Assembly (NCBI RefSeq): GCF_004458765.1
Contig: NZ_SPJX01000710.1
Span: 62,001-126,000 of the forward strand
Direction of reading: 5' to 3'
From: Microvirga pakistanensis
GTDB taxonomy: Bacteria > Pseudomonadota > Alphaproteobacteria > Rhizobiales > Beijerinckiaceae
Length of the DNA stretch: 64,000 nt
Shown here: positions 26,604 through 35,177 of the stretch, in pieces
Position numbering within the stretch: position 1 is the first letter of the stretch
How the letters are laid out: the number at the start of each line of letters is the position of its first letter
Translations under genes and position numbers: made by a program
Notes under the pieces: model-generated
Databases searched by the model: none
Told to the model about the DNA's origin: nothing
What the model saw: only the letters and a program-made list of their open reading frames with translations

Positions 26604-27258
26604 TGCCTAGCCTTAGTTCACGGTTGTCTTCTCCCGTTCGAAGAGTGTTGCGAGGTCGGGGATGATCGCAGTCCGATGAGACCGACGCGCTCTCTTGTGC
26701 CGGCACTGATCTCGCTACCGGCTTCTTCAAGCACCAACACAACGATCTTCCGGAAGTCCGTCTGGCGAGGGACCTCTCGGAAGCACTGATGATCTTGCTG
26801 CCTTAAGCTATCGGACGTTGGGTACCCCACTCTCTCGCAACACATGAGAGATGAACCGATTCGGTGTTACATGTGGAGTCGCTCTGTAAGAATCGATTAA
26901 TCTTGATTGTGATTTCCACTGAAAAGCTGAGTCAGAATGAGTCGAGCGCTCGGATGCATCCAGTCACGTTGCAGTGGATTTACCGCATTTCGACCATTTA
27001 AGACTCAAGCTATTTCCAAGTTCTGACAAAGATAGATTCAGATAGACTCTGTATTGCCAGATAACTTCTGTGCTACTCAGCTCAACGACAAGAGACTACT
27101 TTTGAATATCGTCGTATAACTCTAAAGCCCCATGATCCAAGAGGCCTGCTCCTGGCGCATGAGCTAAGGGCACTCCATTTTAGAACCTTCTGACCCAGGA
27201 TGCGGGACAATCCCACATCCCAGTCTCTTCTCCCGCGCCTCTCGGAGGGGTCGTACAG

Positions 27259-27780
27259 TCAGCTCACAGGCTCTGTGTTCTTGGCCGAGCCGAACCAGCT
27301 CTTGATTTTGGCGAACATGGGATGGTCAGCCACCGAGGTAGGTGTTGCAGCGTTCTGCTGAACGACAGTCATGCGTGTCCTCACCTCCTCCGGCTCCAGC
27401 AAGTCAGCCTGGCGTCCAACAGCGAGCGCACCTTCGAGGATATCAAGCCGCGCTCGGAACGGGAGATGGTATCTCAATCGGGAGGAGATATAGAGTTCCC
27501 GTTTGCGCTCAACCTCCGGTGTGTCGGCGCAGGCTAGACGGGTCACGAAGGGTAGCAGATGCTGCCGCTCCTCATCAGTGGCCTCATCGTTCAGTTGCAT
27601 CGCCAGCGCACAGATCGGGCGCGAGAAGCAGTCCGGCATGTCTTGCACGGACCGGACGGGACGGTATGGGAAACCCGCGACGAGGGCGGCTTCGTTGATG
27701 CAGGTTCCGCCGTCCTGGCCAGGGAACGTATGCGAGCCCTGTTTCAGCTTCCAATTCAGAATGTGGTCGAAGTTGTCCAT
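27259..27780 (-). CDS. Conserved hypothetical protein
   Basis: The 173-residue protein begins MDNFDHILNWKLKQGSHTF and contains GGTCINEAALVAGFPY and CFSRPICALAMQLND, with no signal peptide or membrane segment. The phrasing feels like a conserved alphaproteobacterial protein, but I cannot name a family. ATG 27780 is preferred over the one nine bases upstream because AAGGA sits about 8 bases before it, whereas it would abut the upstream ATG. The gene is divergent from the HIT-helicase gene at 28151, sharing a 370-bp upstream region. Its three cysteines may be structural. Function is unknown. Confidence 0.75.
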   Translation of the reverse strand: MDNFDHILNWKLKQGSHTFPGQDGGTCINEAALVAGFPYRPVRSVQDMPDCFSRPICALAMQLNDEATDEERQHLLPFVTRLACADTPEVERKRELYISSRLRYHLPFRARLDILEGALAVGRQADLLEPEEVRTRMTVVQQNAATPTSVADHPMFAKIKSWFGSAKNTEPVS

Positions 27781-28150
27781 GGCAGCCATCCTTGTGGCGT
27801 GCCCCCACCCTCGAATGGTGATCTCCTGCCACCCCGGCTGTCAATTGTCAGGAACAACACGGTCAATTGGATCGCAGGAAGGCCGGATGTTCCTTAAAAC
27901 GGAATCGCTCACTCAAGAGCGTCGGATCTTTCAGGAGGAGCCACGGCACTACAGATCCCGGAATCGTCAGCCCTTTATTGGTGTTGGCGATCCGGCTCAC
28001 ATGATGTTTGGTCGGAGCCGTCTATGATCGGAGTTGCACCAATATAGATGCGGGACATGTGGAAAACACACTAGATCCCTAGGCTGAGCCCCTTGATCCA
28101 GCAATACTCAGCCCCGCTTGAGACGGCCGAAGGATCGTGTACCTCCCTCT
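27781..28150. promoter_or_regulatory. Divergent intergenic region with a GTCAATTG repeat pair
   Basis: This 370-bp gap lies between two divergent genes and must hold both promoters. The octamer GTCAATTG, containing the palindrome CAATTG, occurs at 27840-27847 and 27862-27869, exactly 22 bp apart (two helical turns), as expected for a dimeric regulator site. No regulator gene is adjacent. Confidence 0.35.
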
Positions 28151-31100
28151 ATGACGAATGCATGCCCCTTCTGTACCGTCGAGATCGGCCGAATCGCCTT
28201 CTCCGATGAATATGTTGTTGCCATCTGGGACGCTTTCCCAGTATCGCCCGGGCACCTCCTTATTGTCCCGCGGCGGCATGCGGCAACCTGGGGCGACCTT
28301 GACGACGTCGAGAAGAACGCTGTCTGGCAATCCGTCGACAAAGGCATTGAGGCGATAAAGCGCCTCCACTCACCAGACGGCTTTAATGTCGGCTTCAATT
28401 TCGGGGAGGCGGCCGGTCAAACCGTCTTTCATTTCCATCTTCACGTGATCCCCCGATACCTGGACGACGTCCCGGATCCCCGTGGTGGGATCCGGCATGT
28501 GATCCCGAGCAAGGCAAATTATCTTTCACCCCAGGCGTCCTCCCGCGTAGAGCAGCAGCGGCTTGTGACTGGTGGTGAAGACCACTTCCTGCCTCACCTC
28601 CTCGTCCATATGGATCAGGCCACTGTGTGCGATATTGCCGTGGCCTTCCTGCTAGACAGTGGCGCTAGGCTCATTGTTGAGCATCTGAAGGACTTCCTGG
28701 TGCGGGGCGGTCGCGCTCGGATCCTTGTCGGCGACTATCTTAATGTGACGGAGCCAGTCGCGCTTCGTCGATTGGCCGATCTGGAGGGCGACCTCACACT
28801 TCGCGTCTACGAGACAGCCTCAAGAGGATTTCATCTCAAGTCTTATGTCTTCTTGACTGACAGCGATGGCGTCGCCTTCGTTGGCAGTTCCAATCTTTCG
28901 GAAGCTGCCCTGACCACGTCTATCGAATGGAACTACAAGGTCGTCTCAAGCCATGACACGCTCGGTTTTTCGGAAATTCGGGGCGGCTTTGAGGAGCTAT
29001 TCGACGACCATGCTTCGGTACCGGTAACTCCAGACTGGATCGACCTGTACGAACAGCGTCGCGGTATCCCGGGCCTCCAGGAGGCAGGGGTCGCCTTTGA
29101 GGCACCGCTCGCCCCTCCTGAACCTCATTTGATCCAGCGCACAGCGCTCACTGCTCTGGAGCAGACCCGTGAGGATGGTTTCACGGCTGGCTTGGTCGTT
29201 CTCGCCACAGGCTTGGGCAAAACCTGGCTCGCTGCCTTCGACAGCAATCGAGCCGAGTTTCACCGGATCTTATTTGTTGCCCATCGCGAGGAGATCCTGA
29301 ACCAGGCCATCGCGACGTTCCGGCGCGTTCGTCCAAATGCTCGGATTGGACGGCTTTCAGGTGAACACCAAGATACCGACGCTGATCTCCTATTCGCGTC
29401 CATCCAGACGCTGGGTCGCGTGAACCATCTCTCCCGGTTCCAGCCGCACGAATTCGATTACATCGTTATCGACGAGTTTCACCACGCCGCCGCGGGCACC
29501 TATCGTCGCGCGATCGATCACTTCCAGCCAAAGTTCCTTCTAGGCCTGACCGCCACTCCTGAGCGAACAGACGGTGCCGACCTTCTAGGGCTGTGCCAGG
29601 AGAACCTTGTCTTCCAGGCCGGAATCCACGAGGGGATCAAGGGCGGCCACCTCTGTCCGTTTCATTATTACGGCATTCCGGATGAGGTAGACTATCGCAA
29701 TATTCCGTGGCGGAACGCTCAGTTTGATCTGACTGAGCTGACGGCAGCGGTCGCAACGGAAGCCCGGGCGCGGAATATCGTCGAACAGTTTCGAAAGCTA
29801 GGCGGCCAGCGGTGTATCGCCTTTTGCTGCTCGCAGACTCATGCTGATTTTATGGAGGATTTTTTTGTCCGGGAGGGAATTCGGGCTGTTGCCGTTCATT
29901 CCGGCCCGAACTCCTCTCCTCGGGCAACTTCGCTGAGCAAGCTTGAGGCCGGCGAACTTGATATCATCTTTGCCGTCGACATGTTCAATGAGGGTGTCGA
30001 TGTTCCAAGCATCGATACTGTGCTGATGCTGCGACCGACTGAGTCGACGATCATTTGGATGCAGCAACTCGGGCGTGGCCTCCGTAAGTCTGACGGCAAG
30101 GACCACCTGACAGTCATCGACTATATCGGGAATCACCGTGCCTTCTTGATGAAGCTCAGAGCGATCGCCGCTCTCGCGAACCGAGATGCCGAGACAAGTG
30201 GCCGGCTCAGAGAAGTTCTAGAGGGGCTGATCTCGGAAAGCATCAGCCTGCCGCTTGGTTGCGAGGTGACATACGACCTGACTGCGGTTGAGATCCTCAG
30301 GCAGCTTCTTAAGCCGACTGGCACCGAGAACGCTCTCGAGTCCTTCTACCGAGAGTTCGAGGAGCGACATGGGACCCGGCCAACAGCCGTAGAGACCTTT
30401 CACGCGGGCCTGAACCCGCGAAGCAACAGTGAGAGGTCCTGGCTCAGGTTTGTTGATCGTATGCGTGGCTTTGATGATGGCGAACGCGCAGTGTGGGCGG
30501 CCCACCAGGATTTTCTGACGAGCCTTGAGAAGACGGAAGCCACACGCAGCTACAAAATCGTCCTCTTGTTGGCCCTGTTGGACGGGGATGATCTCCAAGT
30601 TCACTCTTCGCTAGATGTTCTCACACGGCGCGTCGCGAACATCGCGTCCCGCATACACAAACTCCAGGAGGACTTCTCGGTCAACCTGTCCGACGAGAAA
30701 GCGCTCAAGGACCTCCTACTCAAGAACCCGATCAACGCATTTTTGAACGCCCGCGGAACCGGCGGCATTCCCTACTTCCGCCTTGATGGCAACCAGTTTG
30801 GTTTCGGATTCGACGTTGTTGACCCTCCTGCGCTCGGGCGCCTCCTCAGGGAGGTTGTCGATTGGCGCCTGGGACAGTATCTGTCCCGTAGCAACGACTC
30901 CCGTGCAGACCTTGTGTGCCGGGTCGCCCGGAACGCCGCCGAGAACCCTATCCTTTTCTTGCCTTCCACATCTGGGTCACGCGCCTTGGAAGAGGGACAA
31001 TTAGAGATCTCGGTCGACGGTCAGCCCATGGTGGCGACTGTTGCCAAGATTGCGATAAACGTCGTGCGTTCGGCCGGGGATCCTACCAACCAACTGCCAG

Positions 31101-31669
31101 AGATCCTCCGGAGGTGGTTTGGCGGTGATGCTGGACTCCCTGGAAGGGGTGATCGTGTCCGTCTAGGCTTGCGAGACATTGGCTGGGTGATGGAACCGAT
31201 GGGAACGGCCGGCCAAGTGGGCGAAGGACTAAAGCTTTGGGAGCGCTACTCGCGCGAAGCTATCCCAGCAGCCTTCGGCCTCAGCTTCGATCAGGCGACG
31301 TGGAATGCTGGCTTCGTTCCCAAGTCCCCGCATCTGTTCCTCCTGGTGACATTGGAAAAAGACGGCATGATGGGCGAGCACCAGTATGCCGACCGCTTCA
31401 TCTCGGATGTCGAGTTTTCCTGGCAAAGTCAGAATCGAACAACCCAGATGTCAAAACATGGTCAGATGATTAAAAATCACAAAGAGATGGGGATCCATGT
31501 GCATTTGCTGGTGCGGCGAACAAAGAAGACCGGTTCGAAACCGACACCTTTCACGTACTGTGGCGAAGTAGACTTCGTGTCCTGGACTGGCGATAGGCCT
31601 ATTACCGTCACCTGGCGGCTTCGGGAGCCAGTTCCATCACGAATTTCAAACTTGTTTGCTCTCAAATAG
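28151..31669 (+). CDS. HIT-PLD-SF2 helicase-DUF3427 fusion protein
   Basis: The 1172-residue protein joins four modules. Residues 1-125 form a HIT domain with FHFHLHVIP (H94, H96, H98), typical of nucleotidyl hydrolases or transferases. Residues about 140-290 are a phospholipase D-like nuclease domain with the HxK motif FHLKSYVF (H228, K230) and GSSNLS. Residues about 325-690 form an SF2 helicase with ATGLGKT (352-358), DEFHH (441-445), and QQLGRGLRK as motif VI. The C-terminal part, with SWQSQNRTT and a closing beta-rich segment, matches DUF3427. ATG 28151 starts right before the HIT domain; a TTG at 28118 is possible. PLD-helicase-DUF3427 proteins are frequent in defence islands. It converges on the five-gene minus-strand operon, ending 321 bp from it. 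Confidence 0.88.
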   Translation: MTNACPFCTVEIGRIAFSDEYVVAIWDAFPVSPGHLLIVPRRHAATWGDLDDVEKNAVWQSVDKGIEAIKRLHSPDGFNVGFNFGEAAGQTVFHFHLHVIPRYLDDVPDPRGGIRHVIPSKANYLSPQASSRVEQQRLVTGGEDHFLPHLLVHMDQATVCDIAVAFLLDSGARLIVEHLKDFLVRGGRARILVGDYLNVTEPVALRRLADLEGDLTLRVYETASRGFHLKSYVFLTDSDGVAFVGSSNLSEAALTTSIEWNYKVVSSHDTLGFSEIRGGFEELFDDHASVPVTPDWIDLYEQRRGIPGLQEAGVAFEAPLAPPEPHLIQRTALTALEQTREDGFTAGLVVLATGLGKTWLAAFDSNRAEFHRILFVAHREEILNQAIATFRRVRPNARIGRLSGEHQDTDADLLFASIQTLGRVNHLSRFQPHEFDYIVIDEFHHAAAGTYRRAIDHFQPKFLLGLTATPERTDGADLLGLCQENLVFQAGIHEGIKGGHLCPFHYYGIPDEVDYRNIPWRNAQFDLTELTAAVATEARARNIVEQFRKLGGQRCIAFCCSQTHADFMEDFFVREGIRAVAVHSGPNSSPRATSLSKLEAGELDIIFAVDMFNEGVDVPSIDTVLMLRPTESTIIWMQQLGRGLRKSDGKDHLTVIDYIGNHRAFLMKLRAIAALANRDAETSGRLREVLEGLISESISLPLGCEVTYDLTAVEILRQLLKPTGTENALESFYREFEERHGTRPTAVETFHAGLNPRSNSERSWLRFVDRMRGFDDGERAVWAAHQDFLTSLEKTEATRSYKIVLLLALLDGDDLQVHSSLDVLTRRVANIASRIHKLQEDFSVNLSDEKALKDLLLKNPINAFLNARGTGGIPYFRLDGNQFGFGFDVVDPPALGRLLREVVDWRLGQYLSRSNDSRADLVCRVARNAAENPILFLPSTSGSRALEEGQLEISVDGQPMVATVAKIAINVVRSAGDPTNQLPEILRRWFGGDAGLPGRGDRVRLGLRDIGWVMEPMGTAGQVGEGLKLWERYSREAIPAAFGLSFDQATWNAGFVPKSPHLFLLVTLEKDGMMGEHQYADRFISDVEFSWQSQNRTTQMSKHGQMIKNHKEMGIHVHLLVRRTKKTGSKPTPFTYCGEVDFVSWTGDRPITVTWRLREPVPSRISNLFALK

Positions 31670-31990
31670 ACCTGCTCTTCGAACCAGGAATCAGCATGGC
31701 ATTTGAATGCTCAGCAAAAGGTCAGTCTCTGTTGATCAGCGATGTTTACGCTCGGACGCAAAGTCCCGTTCTTCGCTTGCCTCCAAATATTTCGGAGCGT
31801 TTCAATTCCTGGTCTTGAGATCGGAAGGTGGAATGTCTCACCTCGGCAATATTATGGGTATCTGAAAGGAGCCTGTGTTTCTACGTGACTTTGGCACCAC
31901 CCACGTGATCCCCCCGCTTCAAAGGCAAGGCTTACAAACTCGGCCAGGACGACAGGAGCTGAAATAATCCTGCTGTGGCAGTCCGCTGGT
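31670..31990. other. Convergent intergenic region
   Basis: This 321-bp gap separates the ends of the HIT-PLD-helicase gene and the five-gene operon. A short minus-strand frame (31852-32136) overlaps the end of the 109-residue gene in another phase and could be a displaced tail, but nothing supports translating it. No clear terminator was identified. Confidence 0.35.
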
Positions 31991-32320
31991 TTACGCAGGC
32001 CGAATTTGTAGCCTCCATACAAATTCCTGATCACAGGGTATACCGATTTGGGAGAGGCGCCGCGAAGAAACTTTATACCCGTCAAACTCCAAGTCGTATT
32101 TGATGTGTTCCTCAATCCGTCGCACATTCGCCTCATCCCACCTCTGCCATCGCACGCTCTTGGAAGTCAGACCCATGCTGACGGTGAGGTAAGACCCGGG
32201 GACCTGGAACATTAGAAAGTCGGCAAGGTCCGTCTCACGGTCCCTCGTTGTGCACCAAAGGCGGCTGCGCCGATAGAAGTTCAGACGTGATTTGGGCGGC
32301 CACTTAAAATATTCATGCAT
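31991..32320 (-). CDS. 109-residue protein, last gene of the five-gene operon
   Basis: This small, basic, aromatic-rich protein (start MHEYFKWPPKSRLNFYRRSR, with several Trp and Tyr) has no signal peptide and no recognised family. It begins 6 bp after the stop of the RING-ankyrin gene, so co-translation is likely. The ribosome site is weak (GAAG), consistent with coupling to the upstream gene. A helical middle (DEANVRRIEEHIKYDLEFDG) is flanked by beta-like segments. In another frame the downstream DNA stays open to 31852, so a frameshifted longer form cannot be excluded. Its role is presumably accessory to the preceding protein. Confidence 0.6.
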   Translation of the reverse strand: MHEYFKWPPKSRLNFYRRSRLWCTTRDRETDLADFLMFQVPGSYLTVSMGLTSKSVRWQRWDEANVRRIEEHIKYDLEFDGYKVSSRRLSQIGIPCDQEFVWRLQIRPA

Positions 32321-32326
32321 GGGCGT

Positions 32327-33322
32327 TCAGTCTTCACCCCAAGCTTTCCGGAGAGTCCCAACCGTTGCATCGGACCGGAGCTTCCGGCCATCAGGATTGA
32401 TCAACCTCACAGATCCCGAAGGCAATCCAAATGTTGTCTCAACAGTCGCTTGAAGTCCGCCGAGTGTCGCGTCGGCTCGCGCCTTACGGTAGCGTGTGGG
32501 CATCTCCTGGCGGGTGGCACTCTGTGAGGGGGTCTTTTGCCCCTGGCGGTCGATAAGCTCCATGTGACCTTTTTCGTCAAACCGATACGAGTGCCGCTGC
32601 TTGAAGCTGCGCATTGCCTCCTCCTTCACCATCTCCTGTTGAAGGAACTCGACCATTTCATTGTTCTTGTCGGTATCATTGGATCTGATCGCAAAGCCCA
32701 GTGCTGTTAGTCCCTGCTTGTCCTGGAGAGAAAGGTCGGCGCCCAAAGCTAGCAAGTCTCTTGCGATGGTAAGATTCCCCCGTCGAGACCCGAATAATCC
32801 CGAACCCTTGGCTGCGAACATGAGCGCTGTTCGCCCATCGTCATCTTGAGCGTCTACTGAGCTCCGCAAGCGTGCCGCCACTTCAGCGTTGTAGGCTCGG
32901 AACCAGACCATAAGGCATAGTGCTGTACGGCCTACGATTCCTGTCTTTGCGGTTGGACGCGCTCCTCGCGCCAGAAGGATATCCGATATTTTCGCAGCGG
33001 CTTTCTTATCTTCCAGCCGAACGGCTATCGATAATGGGGTGTCCCCTTGCTCATTGACTAGATCATCGAGGCGCACTGATCGTTCATCAATCAGCCTGAG
33101 AACCTGATCCGGATCTGCATCTCGAATTGCGCGGAACAACGAATGTGGAAACACCGTCTGTGTAGGGACGAGTGCTCCAGAACAGGTTGGGCAGCGGCTG
33201 TCGGCGCAGCTTTGGCATACCTTCTCATAGGAGCTGCCACACCCCTCGCAAGTCTTGCGCTCAGCGCCTAGTGCGGGCTGAGCGCACAGGCCACAGGAGC
33301 CGACAGGAAACCTAACAGTCAT
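32327..33322 (-). CDS. RING-like zinc finger, ankyrin repeats and ubiquitin-like domain in one protein
   Basis: The 331-residue protein has three recognisable parts. Residues 10-47 carry eight cysteines in four CxxC pairs (C10/C13, C25/C28, C36/C39, C44/C47), a spacing compatible with a cross-braced RING-like or double zinc-ribbon finger. Residues about 60-225 contain ankyrin-type repeats (QGDTPLSIAVRLED, VGRTALCLMVW, DGRTALMFAAKG, QGLTALGFAIRSND). After a charged linker, residues about 272-328 resemble a beta-grasp ubiquitin-like fold (ATLGGLQATVETTFGLPSG, then VRLINPDGRKLRSDATVGTL) but lack a C-terminal Gly-Gly. It is fourth in the operon, 235 bp after the Hsp70-like gene and 6 bp before the 109-residue gene. 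I infer an adaptor protein; any ubiquitin-ligase-like activity would be speculation. Confidence 0.78.
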   Translation of the reverse strand: MTVRFPVGSCGLCAQPALGAERKTCEGCGSSYEKVCQSCADSRCPTCSGALVPTQTVFPHSLFRAIRDADPDQVLRLIDERSVRLDDLVNEQGDTPLSIAVRLEDKKAAAKISDILLARGARPTAKTGIVGRTALCLMVWFRAYNAEVAARLRSSVDAQDDDGRTALMFAAKGSGLFGSRRGNLTIARDLLALGADLSLQDKQGLTALGFAIRSNDTDKNNEMVEFLQQEMVKEEAMRSFKQRHSYRFDEKGHMELIDRQGQKTPSQSATRQEMPTRYRKARADATLGGLQATVETTFGLPSGSVRLINPDGRKLRSDATVGTLRKAWGED

Positions 33323-33557
33323 ACAACCACCAACTCAAGTTATGGGTAGTGCGGAACAATTCACTACTTGCATATGTGCTGACTGCCTTCCAGCACTACG
33401 GAGTGGATAGCCCTGGGTTTGAACAGGAGTTAGATACTCGGACCATGCTCCAGCATGTGCGGGTCCATCACTTTGCTCCATCAGCAGTCCGCCAGTGTTG
33501 CATCGCGCTCGCCTACAAAGACTCGCATTCCGTTTGAATCAAGATCCTTTAGCGCTG

Positions 33558-35174
33558 TCAGACCATATCCTTTGTCACAGGAGATGGAGTTGGAGGCTGC
33601 CACTCAGGAGGTGGAGGAGGAAGAGGGATAGAGCTTGGAAGCTTATATCGGTCCCAGTGAAGCCCTCGACTTGTGAGACCCAAAGCAATCACAAAGCGGG
33701 GATAGTCATCATCTTTTGTGCCAGGCGGTCGGGGAAGAAGGCGCACGCTATAGCCGCCAACTCCGATCTGGTGTTGATTGAGATCATTGGATGTGCGGAG
33801 GAAAAGCGCCTGATACCACTCGGACCGCGCTCCGCCTCCGCCTAGAAAGAGGGGGATGACAGGGTACTGGACATTTGCAAGCGTCCGAAGGCCTGGACGC
33901 TCTCCATAGAGATCGTCGGAGAATGGAGTCTGACATTTTCTTCGGGTTTGGGATACGACGCTGTGGAGCAGAACTTGAACTTTTCGCTCCAGGTCGCCCA
34001 CAACGATCCTTGGGGTTCTTCCACCCAGAATGATCTGTTGTTCAAGGCGCTCCAACATGGTCTGACGTTCACGTGCGCTTCTTGGTTTCTTTCCCATACA
34101 TGTGAGCGCATGTCGGGCAACAGCCATCGTCCCGAGACTATTGACCTCCGCAGCGTAGATGTCGAATTTTGGTCCGTCGGGCTGACGCTGGAGTCGGAAG
34201 GCACTTCCGTCGAGTGTGCCACCACCAATATCAAAGAATGCATAAAGGCCAGGCGCCGTGTTCTTGTCCTCTCCGAAATGAGCAAGTGCGGCGGTTAGTT
34301 CTGGTGCAACCTGGATAGGCAGGTCGTCCGAGGCGCTGGGCAAGGTCTTGAGGGAGGCTTCATAGTCCTTGACTAACTCGTTCAAGCTAGCTGGTTGCGC
34401 CTTCTTGTCCTTCCACGACCATGCGACACCACACATCTCTTGAAAGATCGCATTGACGGTGCTGTCGCAATGTTTGACAGGCACCCCGACGTTTACCGTC
34501 CAGGTGACGCGCCGTCTGGCGCCAAGATCTTTCTTCCGGCGGGCTGCTTGTTGAGCTAACCGGATCACGCCCGCAACATAGAATGCTGAAAGCGCTCTGA
34601 TGGCATTCGCATGTCCTGTGTCGGTGGTTGGCAGGATCGATCCAAAGGTGCCGCCCTCCGGCTCAGCCAATTGCATCTTGAGATATTCTATGTGGCTCTT
34701 GGCAGAACGGGGCGAGAGATCTGGTGGGTAAATCAGGTTGTCTGATCCCACAGTTAGCCTGGAGGGAAGGAGCCTTTCGGCCGTGCTCCCCAGTGCTAGG
34801 ACTTCGCGCAGCTCGACATGGGGGAGATAAAGCGCAACCTTGGTGAAGCGGGTCCCAAAGTCGATCCCAATATAAGCATCGACCGAGGGAGCGGTGGACC
34901 TCCTCACGCTACGTGGTTTAGTCTCTACGATGATAGACGACTTAACGGGTATGGGGGCTAAAGCCGAGGGATTAGGAGCCTGGGCTTCAATGGTTGCTTT
35001 GGACGGCTTTCGTCGTTTGGGCTTTTCGACTGCTGAGTCCGGTGGAGCCTTGATTGGCTCGCCGGTCGGCTGTTCCGGGATTGGGGCTGCTTTGGAAGAA
35101 GCGCTGGGATCGGAGTCGGCCGGCTTATACCCCAAAAATGCTTTTCTGATCCTGTCCTTGCGACTGTCTGCCAT
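33558..35174 (-). CDS. Hsp70/actin-fold ATPase
   Basis: The 538-residue protein has a disordered N-terminal tail of about 95 residues rich in Pro, Ala, Lys and Ser, then an actin/Hsp70-type ATPase domain. The phosphate-1 motif is YIGIDFGTRFTKVALY (residues 101-116), the phosphate-2 motif is FFDIGGGTLDGSAF, and the adenosine motif is PLFLGGGGARSEW. The C-terminus is a Pro-rich tail. A canonical Hsp70 substrate-binding domain and lid are absent, so it is more likely a specialised ATP-driven switch than a folding chaperone. It begins 3 bp after the stop of the SNF2 helicase gene, with GGGAG overlapping that stop, so expression is tightly linked. No DnaJ or GrpE partner is nearby. Confidence 0.85.
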   Translation of the reverse strand: MADSRKDRIRKAFLGYKPADSDPSASSKAAPIPEQPTGEPIKAPPDSAVEKPKRRKPSKATIEAQAPNPSALAPIPVKSSIIVETKPRSVRRSTAPSVDAYIGIDFGTRFTKVALYLPHVELREVLALGSTAERLLPSRLTVGSDNLIYPPDLSPRSAKSHIEYLKMQLAEPEGGTFGSILPTTDTGHANAIRALSAFYVAGVIRLAQQAARRKKDLGARRRVTWTVNVGVPVKHCDSTVNAIFQEMCGVAWSWKDKKAQPASLNELVKDYEASLKTLPSASDDLPIQVAPELTAALAHFGEDKNTAPGLYAFFDIGGGTLDGSAFRLQRQPDGPKFDIYAAEVNSLGTMAVARHALTCMGKKPRSARERQTMLERLEQQIILGGRTPRIVVGDLERKVQVLLHSVVSQTRRKCQTPFSDDLYGERPGLRTLANVQYPVIPLFLGGGGARSEWYQALFLRTSNDLNQHQIGVGGYSVRLLPRPPGTKDDDYPRFVIALGLTSRGLHWDRYKLPSSIPLPPPPPEWQPPTPSPVTKDMV

Positions 35175-35177
35175 GCT

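Larger units (their letters stand above)
26438..27258. other. repC upstream region lacking repAB
   Basis: This 821-bp stretch is where repB should end and repA-repB should lie, but no partition-protein reading frame is visible. Near repC it holds the candidate counter-transcribed RNA. The distal part (about 26870-27160) is distinctly AT-richer than its surroundings and includes a short direct repeat, AGATAGA at two closely spaced positions near 27030. It may contain replication-control or promoter elements; none could be defined further. Confidence 0.4.

Noticed and set aside
26613..26845. Possible repB remnant on the minus strand upstream of repC
   Set aside because: A short segment ends exactly where repB would, but reading back it meets a stop after about 30 residues and shows no ParB-like motif.
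28151..31669. Mokosh-type helicase-PLD system
   Set aside because: Mokosh pairs a different helicase type with PLD; here there is a HIT domain and DUF3427, so the name does not fit.
31852..32136. Minus-strand frame overlapping the end of the 109-residue gene
   Set aside because: No ribosome site and no family; kept only as a note that a frameshift is possible.
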